Positions 1-6,602 of a DNA stretch of 11,359 bases are shown piece after piece. Within the stretch, counting starts at the first letter, position 1; every line of letters starts with the position of its first letter. The DNA is from an uncultured Oscillospiraceae bacterium. GTDB taxonomy: Bacteria; Bacillota; Clostridia; Oscillospirales; Ruminococcaceae. The stretch is from NCBI GenBank assembly GCA_900555435.1, contig USLH01000074.1, positions 1-11,359 of the forward strand, written 5' to 3'. The notes beneath the pieces were generated by a model, which did no database searches, was not told the DNA's origin, and saw only the letters and a program-made list of their open reading frames with translations. The position numbers were made by a program, and so were the translations under genes.

Positions 1-498
1 CCCGCCGTAGGCTGCATTGTTTTTCTGAAAAAACTTCCACGCCTCCAGCGACTTTTCCACGGCCCAGACCTCCCCATCCGGCCGCTCCAGCTGCAGCGTG
101 ATCCCGATGCACCCGCTCCCGGCGCAGAGATCCAACATTCGGGGCTTCTCCACCCCTTTTAAAAGCTCCAGGCAGGCTTCTACCAATGGTTCCGTGTCGC
201 TCCGGGGGATCAGCACCCCCTCGCCGACGAAAAACCGCCGCCCGAAAAAGTCCCACTCCCCAAGCAGATACTGCAAGGGGTATCGCTCCATCCTCCGCCG
301 AACCATTTCGTTTAGCTTCCGCTGCTGCTCCTCCGATACCGGAACATCCCGCCCCAGCATCAGATCCTGCCGGCTCACGCCGCAAACCGCCTGCAAAAGC
401 TCCTTCGCCTCGAAATCCGCATCCTCTGTAATTTTCCCCAGAGTATTTCTGATTTCGTCATATACGATCTGTAATTTCGTTTTTTCCCGGTTTACCAC
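1..498 (-). CDS. prmC: Peptide chain release factor N5-glutamine methyltransferase PrmC (HemK), N-terminal part
   Basis: PrmC methylates the glutamine of the GGQ motif in release factors RF1 and RF2, using S-adenosylmethionine, in the cytoplasm. The window holds the first 166 codons of a family that usually runs to about 280 residues; the rest, including the catalytic NPPY motif, lies beyond the left edge. Visible family marks are the N-terminal helical domain, the segment RYPLQYLLGEWDFFG, the LIPRSDTEPLVE segment, and the SAM-binding motif I LDLCAGSGCIGITL. The start is taken as GTG at 498-496: it opens the frame right at the end of the preceding gene and overlaps the YqhQ stop by 7 nt. No ATG occurs in frame until about residue 53, which is already inside the domain. 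The overlap implies translational coupling to yqhQ. In many Firmicutes yqhQ, prmC and prfA are neighbours, so prfA may follow outside the window. Family assignment is firm; the exact start is likely but not proven. Confidence 0.9.
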   Translation of the reverse strand, partial: MVNREKTKLQIVYDEIRNTLGKITEDADFEAKELLQAVCGVSRQDLMLGRDVPVSEEQQRKLNEMVRRRMERYPLQYLLGEWDFFGRRFFVGEGVLIPRSDTEPLVEACLELLKGVEKPRMLDLCAGSGCIGITLQLERPDGEVWAVEKSLEAWKFFQKNNAAYGG

Positions 499-1424
499 TG
501 ATCCTCGCCCTTTTTCTCCGGGATCACCGGCTTCACGGAGGCGATGGCTGCTTCGATCATGGAATCATCCGGTTCCCTTGTGGTCAGGTGTTGCAGCTTT
601 AACCCCGGGAAGGATAAGATCCTTGTAAACACGTTGTCATACCGTCCCGCCAGCTTGATCAGCTCATAGGCGATCCCCACCACAATAGGCGTCAGCGCCA
701 GCTTCAGAAGCGTCCGGATCAGCGGGCTGCTCCACGTCACCACGGAAAACACCAGAATGCTCAAAATCAGCGCAATGATCAGGAAGCTGGTACCGCAGCG
801 GGGATGGAACCGCTTCTGCTTCCGGACATTCTCAACCGTTAATTCCAGCCCGGCTTCATAGCAGAAAATGGTCTTGTGCTCCGCCCCGTGATACTGGAAC
901 ATCCGCTTCATATCCGGCAGCAGGCTCACCACTGCCAGATACCCCACGAACAGGGCAATCTTCAAAAAGCCTTCGATCAGGGAAAGCCCCCACCGGGGCA
1001 GGATTCCCTTCAAAAATCCCACCAGAAACGCCGGCAGGAAGGTGAAAAGCAGTACCGCAAGAGCAATGCCCAAGATCGCACTGAGAACGGAGACTACCTT
1101 CGTCATCTTGTCCCCCAGCTTCTTTTCCAGCCACTCCTCGAACTTGGACGGCTTCTCTTCCTCCAGTCCTTCGGTGGAGATTTCCGCCGATTTCATCAGG
1201 CACTTATACCCATCCATCAGGGAAACGACCATGTTGACCACGCCCCGGACAATGGGGATCTTGCTCCAGACGGTCTTCTTCGGCGCATCCCATACGTCCA
1301 CCCAAAGCTCCCCGTCGGGCTTTCTCACGGCCATAGCGGCCTTTTTCGGTCCCCGCATCATCACGCCTTCGATCAGCGCCTGCCCCCCGATGGAGGTCTT
1401 GAATTTCTTATCCTTGCTGCTCAT
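492..1424 (-). CDS. yqhQ: DUF1385 family membrane protein (YqhQ-like)
   Basis: This is a 310-residue integral membrane protein of the DUF1385 family (YqhQ in Bacillus subtilis), described in databases as a possible metal-dependent enzyme; its reaction is not established. The N-terminus carries the family signature GGQALIEGVMMRGP (residues 13-26). Conserved potential metal ligands appear in YHGAEHKTIFCYEAG (178-192) and HPRCGT (207-212). Hydrophobic stretches at about 109-138, 145-170, 213-231 and 235-256 suggest four or so membrane passes, the His/Cys motifs lying between them. The ATG at 1424 lies inside the end of the histidine kinase gene (17-nt overlap, different frame), so translation is probably coupled to the kinase. 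Its stop overlaps the prmC start. Pairing with prmC is the usual arrangement; placement directly behind a two-component system rather than behind rpmE is less usual. Family call is secure; function is unknown. Confidence 0.9.
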   Translation of the reverse strand: MSSKDKKFKTSIGGQALIEGVMMRGPKKAAMAVRKPDGELWVDVWDAPKKTVWSKIPIVRGVVNMVVSLMDGYKCLMKSAEISTEGLEEEKPSKFEEWLEKKLGDKMTKVVSVLSAILGIALAVLLFTFLPAFLVGFLKGILPRWGLSLIEGFLKIALFVGYLAVVSLLPDMKRMFQYHGAEHKTIFCYEAGLELTVENVRKQKRFHPRCGTSFLIIALILSILVFSVVTWSSPLIRTLLKLALTPIVVGIAYELIKLAGRYDNVFTRILSFPGLKLQHLTTREPDDSMIEAAIASVKPVIPEKKGEDQW

Positions 1425-2853
1425 TCTCCATGTTCCTTTCCGTATTTCCCTCCTGCCGCTGGATGGGCAGATGGATCAGCACCGTCGTCCCCACATTCAA
1501 TGTGCTTTCAATATCGATGGTGCCGTTGTGCATCTGAATGATCTCGCTGGCCACGGCCAGCCCGATGCCGGAGCCCCGGCGGGTCTGGTTGGCTTTAAAA
1601 AACTTGGTCTTGATTTTCGGCAGATCCTCCGGGCTGATACCGCAGCCCGTATCCGCCACCGTAATCACGATGTTGTCCCCCTGCCGGAAGGCGTCGATCT
1701 TCACCGTGTCCCCGGGGTCGGAATATTTAATGGCATTGTCGATGACGTTGATAAACACCTGCCGCAGCCGGTTCTTGTCCCCGTAAATGATGGGCAGCAT
1801 CTCCGGCTCGTTGTAGATGATCTGGATGTCTTCCCGCCGGGCCTTTTCGGTGTACATCAGCACCGCTTCCCCCAGCTCCGCTAAAAGATCCATCTTCTGG
1901 AACACCAGGCTGAACCGTCCGTTCTGGATCCGTGAAAAATCAAGCAGCTCCTCCACCATCCCGGAAAGCCGCTCCGTCTCGGCGGAAATGACCCGCATCC
2001 CCTTTTTTAAGGTGGCGGCGTCGTAGTTATCCGTATCCAGCAGCGTCTCCGCCCAGCCCTTGATAGCCGTCAGCGGGGTCCGCAACTCATGGGAAACGGA
2101 CGAGATGAATTCGTTTTTCATCTTTTCCGTGTTCTCCAGCTCGTCTGCCATAAAGTTGATGCTCTGGCAAAGCTCCCCCAGTTCGTCGTTGGAGACCCGC
2201 TCGATCCGGGTCTTGAAATCCCCGGAGGCAATCCGGCGGGCGGTCTTGCTTGCCGCCCGCACCGGCCGCACGATGCTCTTTACGAAGAAAAGCCCCGAGA
2301 TCAGCACCAGCCCCAGCACCGCCAGCGCCGCCGCCGAAAGCAGCAGCACCATATTCCGGATGGCTGCGTCCACCCGTTCTAAGGACACCACGAACCGCAT
2401 GGCGGAAAACTCCGAGTTCACCGGCGTCACCATCCGGGTCAGGGCCATGATCTTCTGCCCCCCGGACATCCCCACATAGTACCCCTCCCCCTCCGCAGAG
2501 TTCAGAGCCATGGTATAATCGGGAAAGTCCCGCTTTTCATAGGAAAACCCGCTGGAGGTCATGGTGACCTGCCCGTTGGGGTCAATGGTCATCAGCTCCA
2601 TCACGTTCTTGTCCGGAAAAGATTCCACATAGCTGCGGATCTCGGTGTAGAAGTTGGAGGTAACGGTGTTTTCCGAATACCGGATCAGCATCCCGTCCAC
2701 CGTGCTGGCCTGCCGGCTCAACACCTCTCGGACGGAGGCGTAATAGCTGTTGCGGATGGTGACGCCGCTTATCCCCACTACCATGGCAAGGATGACAAAA
2801 ATCACGCCGAAACTGTTTAAAAACCACCGCTGGGTAATACTTTTCAGCGCCAA
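1408..2853 (-). CDS. HAMP-domain sensor histidine kinase (WalK/PhoR-like)
   Basis: A 481-residue membrane kinase that should autophosphorylate and pass the phosphate to the OmpR-type regulator encoded just upstream. Domain order: TM1 about 11-32; an extracytoplasmic sensing domain about 33-165; TM2 about 168-192; HAMP linker about 193-245; HisKA with the H-box SHELRTPLTAIKGWAETL, phospho-acceptor His255; HATPase with the N-box (N373 in NVIDNAIKYS), G1 box DTGCGI (401-406) and G2 box GSGIGLAV (428-435). All catalytic motifs are intact. No PAS domain is evident between HAMP and HisKA, unlike classical WalK. The start is TTG (2853-2851): it sits 8 nt behind a strong AAGGAG, and no in-frame ATG lies near. 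A hairpin with U-tract precedes the gene (see 2885-2916), so expression may be held below that of the regulator. The 3' end overlaps yqhQ. The stimulus cannot be read from the sequence. Confidence 0.93.
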   Translation of the reverse strand: MALKSITQRWFLNSFGVIFVILAMVVGISGVTIRNSYYASVREVLSRQASTVDGMLIRYSENTVTSNFYTEIRSYVESFPDKNVMELMTIDPNGQVTMTSSGFSYEKRDFPDYTMALNSAEGEGYYVGMSGGQKIMALTRMVTPVNSEFSAMRFVVSLERVDAAIRNMVLLLSAAALAVLGLVLISGLFFVKSIVRPVRAASKTARRIASGDFKTRIERVSNDELGELCQSINFMADELENTEKMKNEFISSVSHELRTPLTAIKGWAETLLDTDNYDAATLKKGMRVISAETERLSGMVEELLDFSRIQNGRFSLVFQKMDLLAELGEAVLMYTEKARREDIQIIYNEPEMLPIIYGDKNRLRQVFINVIDNAIKYSDPGDTVKIDAFRQGDNIVITVADTGCGISPEDLPKIKTKFFKANQTRRGSGIGLAVASEIIQMHNGTIDIESTLNVGTTVLIHLPIQRQEGNTERNMENEQQG

Positions 2854-2861
2854 TTTTCTCG

Positions 2862-2867
2862 CTCCTT
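2862..2867 (-). promoter_or_regulatory. Ribosome binding site that fixes the TTG start of the histidine kinase
   Basis: AAGGAG lies 8 nt upstream of the TTG at 2853. It is the only good Shine-Dalgarno site near the 5' end of the kinase frame and supports a TTG start. Confidence 0.75.
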
Positions 2868-2884
2868 CCCACCTTTAAAAGCCG

Positions 2885-2916
2885 AAAAAACGGGGCGGAT
2901 GCTCACTGCTCGCCCC
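2885..2916 (-). terminator. Possible leaky intra-operon terminator between response regulator and histidine kinase
   Basis: Read on the minus strand, GGGGCG (2916-2911) pairs perfectly with CGCCCC (2897-2892) across a 13-nt loop, followed by G and six T (2890-2885). The loop contains the stop codon of the response regulator. The shape is that of a rho-independent terminator, but the stem is short at 6 bp. It would be covered by ribosomes finishing the regulator gene, so partial termination or attenuation is more likely than a full stop. The kinase ribosome binding site begins about 18 nt further on, consistent with read-through. Confidence 0.5.
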
Positions 2917-3601
2917 ATTTATAGCCGTATCCCCACACTGTCTGGATATAGACCGGCGAGGACGGCTCGTCCTCTACCTTGATCCGGAGCCGGCGGATGT
3001 TCACGTCCACGATCTTTACGTCGCTGTAATAATTCTCGCCCCAGATCTCCGTAAGGATCTTGTTCCGGTCCAGCGCCGCCCCCTTGTTTTTTAAGAGCAG
3101 CTCCACGATCTGATACTCCACCTGGGTCAGTTCGATGAGCCGCCCGTTTTTGGTCAGGGTCCGGCTCTTCTGATTCAAGACAAACGGCCCGCTGGAAATA
3201 GTCGTCACCTCTTTGGAGGTGCCTGCCGCCATGCTGACCCGCCGGTAAACGGCGTCCACCCGTGCCACGACCTCCGAAGGACTGAAGGGCTTCGTCACAT
3301 AGTCGTCCGCCCCCAGCATCAGTCCCCCGACCCGGTCCATTTCCTGCGCCCGGGCAGTGAGGAAGATGATCCCCAGAGTCTCCGACCGTTCCCGCAGCTT
3401 CTTGCAGAGGGTAAACCCGTCCATCCCCGGCATGGTCACATCCAGAAGCGCCACATCGAAGTCGCCGTTCTGCTCGTCGTAGACCTTCAAGGCTTCCTCG
3501 CCGGAGCCTACGTCCACCACGTTATACCCGGAGCGCTGCAGGTTGATGACCACAAAGTCCCGGATGGTATCCTCATCTTCACAGACCAGAATTCGTTTCA
3601 T
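2903..3601 (-). CDS. OmpR/PhoB-family response regulator (WalR-like)
   Basis: A 232-residue two-domain transcription regulator. The receiver domain (about 1-120) has the acidic pocket CEDED (7-11), phospho-acceptor Asp54 in LLDVTMPGMDG, Thr82 in FLTA and Lys104 in TKPF. The C-terminal winged-helix DNA-binding domain (about 133-230) shows LTQVEYQIVELLLKNKG, the recognition-helix region VDVNIRRLRIKVE and the closing wing IQTVWGYGYKW typical of the family. Length is normal and no key residue is missing. The ATG at 3601 is preceded by AAGGAGAG 9 nt away. The upstream lipoprotein gene ends 15 nt before it, and the cognate kinase follows after 49 nt. The target regulon cannot be told; the inverted repeat at the operon promoter (6439-6454) is one place to test for autoregulation, though OmpR-family sites are normally direct repeats. 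Confidence 0.94.
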   Translation of the reverse strand: MKRILVCEDEDTIRDFVVINLQRSGYNVVDVGSGEEALKVYDEQNGDFDVALLDVTMPGMDGFTLCKKLRERSETLGIIFLTARAQEMDRVGGLMLGADDYVTKPFSPSEVVARVDAVYRRVSMAAGTSKEVTTISSGPFVLNQKSRTLTKNGRLIELTQVEYQIVELLLKNKGAALDRNKILTEIWGENYYSDVKIVDVNIRRLRIKVEDEPSSPVYIQTVWGYGYKWGEQ

Positions 3602-3616
3602 AGGCGTATTCTCTCC

Positions 3617-4957
3617 TTAATAGTATCGGTAGAACCGTTCCTTTACTTCCCGTAACGTCATCCGCAGGGCATAGGGCGCCGTATCCGGGATCCTCGCCAG
3701 ATACACGATCTGCCCTCCCCCGGAGCTGTTGATGACCTGATAGCCGTCACCGAATTTTCCCGCCGCCCAGTCGCTCCGCTTCGCCATCTGGATATAGAGC
3801 AGCTCGTGCTTGACCGGGTCGTCCCCTTCCGTATACTCGTAAAAGAGGATCTCGTTTGCCCGGGTGGTCTTCTGTACGCTGACTTTCCCCACCCATTCCT
3901 CTGGGAAATCCAACAGATACCCCTGTGCGCTGTTCACATAGGAGGACTTGAGCTTCTGGAACTCCCCGTCTAAAAAATTATACCAGTCGGTGAGGTAGAA
4001 AACGCTGGTCATATCCTCGCTGTACCCCGGCATCAGGGTCAGCCCCGGCATCTCTAAAACGGAGTCGTTGTTGGTGTCATAGGTATACGCTCCCGGAGGC
4101 CGGTCCACCGGGCACCGTTTTCCTTCGTCCGACGGATCGTAGGTCAGGTTGACCAGTGCCCCGCCGCCCTGCAGATTTTGCTCCCAGCCGATGATCTCCG
4201 TGGTCATGATGTTGCTGCTCCGGTAGCCGTCCAGATAAACGGCCTTTTTCCCGTTTTTCAGATACCCCGCCTGGATCTGCACATACCGGGAGATGGCCGG
4301 GTTCATGTTCACCCGGCTGGTGGTCCGGAAGTACCCGTCCTGATAGGTCAGAAGCTTTGCCTCCGGCGAAAGCCCGTCTTTCATGGAAACCAGCAGCACC
4401 TCGTCCCGATCGTCCCCGTTCATGTCGTAGACGATCTTGGCGTGGTACCCTTCTGACCCCACTTCGTCCAACGTCTTCCCGTTGAAGGAAAAGATCTTTA
4501 AGATCCCCGTCCCATCGCCGGAATAGTTGAGTCCCACGGCGATCATGGGCGCACCCGTCCCCTCATTCATCAGGGTCACGTCCTCCAGCTGGGAGCCCTC
4601 CAGCGAAATATCGTTGACCGACACCCACCGGTCGTCCTGCTTATCCAAAACCGTCAGATGCACCGCAGCGCTGACATTGGACGCCGCCGTGGACTGATAA
4701 AAGACCAGCGCCTCCGACGTAGCCTCCCCGTCTAAATTCGTAATAAGAAACGCTGAACGGTTGGAACCCTTCTGAGGATAAAGGAGCCGAATATCCGACC
4801 CCGTCTCCCGGATCAGCGCCGAGTAGATCTCATTCTGCTCCTCGTTCAACCGGGGCGGCGCCAGTAATGAGTCGATGCTGCTCTGGGGCATGGCGCACCC
4901 GGACAGCATCAGCCCCGCCAGTGCGCCGGCTATGCCGCAAAGCCACTTTCGTTTCAC
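3617..4957 (-). CDS. Putative lipoprotein with FG-GAP/VCBS-like calcium-loop repeats, function unknown
   Basis: A 446-residue protein exported as a lipoprotein: a positively charged start (KRK), a hydrophobic stretch (about 6-19) and the lipobox LSGC, with Cys21 as the lipidated residue. The mature chain contains repeated stretches of the form hydrophobic-D-x-(N/D)-G-D followed by a beta strand: TNLDGEATSEALVF (73-86), YDMNGDDRDEVLLVS (177-191) and YDTNNDSVLEM (293-303). These resemble the calcium-binding loops of FG-GAP/VCBS beta-propeller repeats; the match is partial and my own reading. The start is GTG at 4957, with GGAAGG 4 nt upstream. It lies 18 nt behind citrate synthase and 15 nt ahead of the response regulator, so it is almost certainly co-transcribed with both. 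Gene order suggests an extracytoplasmic accessory to the kinase; that is inference only. I do not recognise a named family for the whole protein. Confidence 0.82.
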   Translation of the reverse strand: MKRKWLCGIAGALAGLMLSGCAMPQSSIDSLLAPPRLNEEQNEIYSALIRETGSDIRLLYPQKGSNRSAFLITNLDGEATSEALVFYQSTAASNVSAAVHLTVLDKQDDRWVSVNDISLEGSQLEDVTLMNEGTGAPMIAVGLNYSGDGTGILKIFSFNGKTLDEVGSEGYHAKIVYDMNGDDRDEVLLVSMKDGLSPEAKLLTYQDGYFRTTSRVNMNPAISRYVQIQAGYLKNGKKAVYLDGYRSSNIMTTEIIGWEQNLQGGGALVNLTYDPSDEGKRCPVDRPPGAYTYDTNNDSVLEMPGLTLMPGYSEDMTSVFYLTDWYNFLDGEFQKLKSSYVNSAQGYLLDFPEEWVGKVSVQKTTRANEILFYEYTEGDDPVKHELLYIQMAKRSDWAAGKFGDGYQVINSSGGGQIVYLARIPDTAPYALRMTLREVKERFYRYY

Positions 4958-4975
4958 ATTGCCTTCCTTTTCAAA

Positions 4976-6337
4976 TCAGCCCCGGTTCTGGATGGGAAGA
5001 TAATCCTTCTCCTTGACGACCGCCTTGTACGCCGGCCGCATGATCCGGGAGCAAGTCATGAATTCTTCGATCCGGTGAGCGCACCAGCCGCTCATCCGTG
5101 CTACGGCAAATAAGGGGGTGAACAGCTCCGTGGGGATTCCCAGCATCCGATACACCATGCCGGAGTAAAGATCCACGTTGGCGCAGATGATCTTGCTGCC
5201 GCCCTTCTTCTCCGCCATGACCCCGGGAGCCAGCCGTTCCACGTTCTTCAAAAGCTCAAATTCGTCCAGCATTCCCTTTTCTCCGGCCAGCTTCTCTGCA
5301 CTGTCCCGCAGGATGGTGGCACGGGGATCTGAAAGGGTGTACACGGCGTGACCCATGCCGTAAATGAGGCCGCTGCCATCGCCCTGCTTCTTATCCATGA
5401 TTTCCCCTAAGAAGTGGGAGATCTCCTCGTCGTCCTTCCAGTCCCGAACGCCCTGCTTGATGATGTCGAACATCTGCACCACCTTGATGTTGGCGCCGCC
5501 GTGGCGGAAGCCCTTCAAGGCGCCGATGGCTCCGGAATACGCCGAATAAGCATCGGTCCCCGCCGAGGTCAGCGCCCGGCAGACGAAGGTGGAGTTGTTG
5601 CCGCCGCCGTGCTCCGCATGGAGCATCAGGCAGGTGTCTAGAAGCCTTGCTTCCTCTTCCGTATACTCCCGGTCGATCCGCAGGGTGGAGAGGATGCTCT
5701 GGGCCATGCTCTCGCCGGGCCGCACCGGGTGAAAATAGGTGGATTTGTTGTCGTAGTGGCCGATCTTCGCCTGATAGGCATTGACCATCATGGTGGGCAT
5801 CCGGGCAATGATATAGACTGCCTTCCGCAGCTCGCTTTCCAGCGAGGACTCCTCCGCAAACTCGTCGTAGGAGTAAAGCGCCAGCACGCTGCGTCCCAAC
5901 TTGTTCATAATATCCTTGGACGGAGCCTTTAAGATCATATCCTGAATGAACTCCTGGGGCAGCGAGCGAGCCTGAGACAGAATCATCTGATAAAATTCCA
6001 GCTGGCTCTGATCCGGCAGGCTGCCAAACAGAAGCAGGTAGGAGACTTCCTCATACCCATACCGGCCGCCGTCTCTGGCGCCCTGGATCAGGTCCTTGAT
6101 GTTGTAGCCCCGATAGGTCAGCTCGCCCTGAACCGGCTGCTTCTCCCCTTCGTTCAATACATAGCCGTGAACGTTACAGATTTGGGTCAGTCCCGCTAAA
6201 ACGCCGGTTCCGTCTGCATTTCGGAGCCCCCGTTTTACGTTGTACCGTTCGTTGAGGGATGGATCGATGTAGTTATATTTCCGAAATTCCTCACATAAGG
6301 TACTGATGGATTCTTTCTTGACAAAGCCTCTGGACAT
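4976..6337 (-). CDS. Citrate synthase (citrate/2-methylcitrate synthase family)
   Basis: Condenses oxaloacetate with acetyl-CoA to citrate, the entry step of the TCA cycle or of the oxidative half-pathway to 2-oxoglutarate and glutamate in anaerobes. The 453-residue length fits. Active-site motifs correspond to the Si-type enzyme: LHAEHGGGN with His243, GFRHGGAN (276-283), GMGHAVYTLSDPRA with His330 and Arg339, and NVDLYSG with Asp389. His243, His330 and Asp389 would be the catalytic triad by family analogy. The N-terminal segment before residue about 45 is longer than in the shortest bacterial forms. A 2-methylcitrate (propionyl-CoA) activity cannot be excluded from sequence. The start is ATG at 6337, preceded by AAAGGTGAG 6 nt upstream. 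It is the first gene behind the promoter at 6413-6441 and leads the block with the lipoprotein and the two-component system, an uncommon grouping. Family call is secure. Confidence 0.95.
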   Translation of the reverse strand: MSRGFVKKESISTLCEEFRKYNYIDPSLNERYNVKRGLRNADGTGVLAGLTQICNVHGYVLNEGEKQPVQGELTYRGYNIKDLIQGARDGGRYGYEEVSYLLLFGSLPDQSQLEFYQMILSQARSLPQEFIQDMILKAPSKDIMNKLGRSVLALYSYDEFAEESSLESELRKAVYIIARMPTMMVNAYQAKIGHYDNKSTYFHPVRPGESMAQSILSTLRIDREYTEEEARLLDTCLMLHAEHGGGNNSTFVCRALTSAGTDAYSAYSGAIGALKGFRHGGANIKVVQMFDIIKQGVRDWKDDEEISHFLGEIMDKKQGDGSGLIYGMGHAVYTLSDPRATILRDSAEKLAGEKGMLDEFELLKNVERLAPGVMAEKKGGSKIICANVDLYSGMVYRMLGIPTELFTPLFAVARMSGWCAHRIEEFMTCSRIMRPAYKAVVKEKDYLPIQNRG

Positions 6338-6412
6338 ACGGGTCTCACCTTTCTTCTGGGACGTTCTAAGTCGGCAAACGGAAGCCGAAACAGGATTTAT
6401 ATAGATAGTCTT

Positions 6413-6441
6413 ATTTTATAACACCCGTCCCTTAAAGTCAA
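6413..6441 (-). promoter_or_regulatory. Sigma-A-type promoter of the citrate synthase operon
   Basis: On the minus strand, TTGACT (6441-6436) is followed by a 17-nt spacer and TAAAAT (6418-6413). Five of six -35 positions and four of six -10 positions match consensus with optimal spacing. The predicted start site near 6406 gives a leader of about 70 nt. The -35 hexamer overlaps the inverted repeat at 6439-6454. Confidence 0.75.
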
Positions 6442-6454
6442 GAGCACTCTCTTG
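6439..6454. promoter_or_regulatory. Perfect inverted repeat overlapping the citrate synthase -35: candidate operator
   Basis: CAAGAG-CACT-CTCTTG is a 6-4-6 palindrome. Its left arm shares three bases with the -35 hexamer (6436-6441) and the rest extends just upstream. No U-tract follows on either strand, so it is not a terminator. Position suits a protein-binding site that controls RNA polymerase access; the binding protein is unknown. Confidence 0.45.
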
Positions 6455-6602
6455 CTTTATCGCAAAAAAGTGTTATCACACTGCATTGTCCCAGGATCCG
6501 TCAATTTCGATCCGCCTGCCAGCTTCCCTTTGCAATCAAAAAACTTGCCGGAATCCATGCTGCAGAAAAGTTAAATCTTTAAATTGAAAGGAATCTTTTA
6601 TT

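Larger units (their letters stand above)
6338..6602. other. Divergent intergenic region between citrate synthase and spoIID
   Basis: This 265-nt gap carries the citrate synthase promoter and an inverted repeat on the minus strand (listed separately). The rightward part (about 6480-6602) must hold the spoIID promoter, but I find no convincing sigma-A hexamer pair and no clear sigma-E site there. AAAGGA about 10 nt ahead of the ATG at 6603 is the likely ribosome binding site. No riboswitch or small ORF is evident. Confidence 0.6.

Noticed and set aside
98..628. Plus-strand open frame of 176 codons at the left edge
   Set aside because: It is antisense to prmC and the end of yqhQ, both backed by clear family motifs. 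Its translation is Ser/Arg/Pro-rich with no domain, as expected for a shadow frame in GC-rich DNA.
876..1884. Overlapping plus-strand open frames (221 and 280 codons) opposite yqhQ and the histidine kinase
   Set aside because: The minus-strand genes have full domain sets; the plus-strand translations have no recognisable motif and no ribosome binding site.
6338..6405. Riboswitch or structured leader before citrate synthase
   Set aside because: The leader is only about 70 nt; the best structure is a 5-bp stem (6371-6375 with 6384-6388) without terminator or known aptamer motif.
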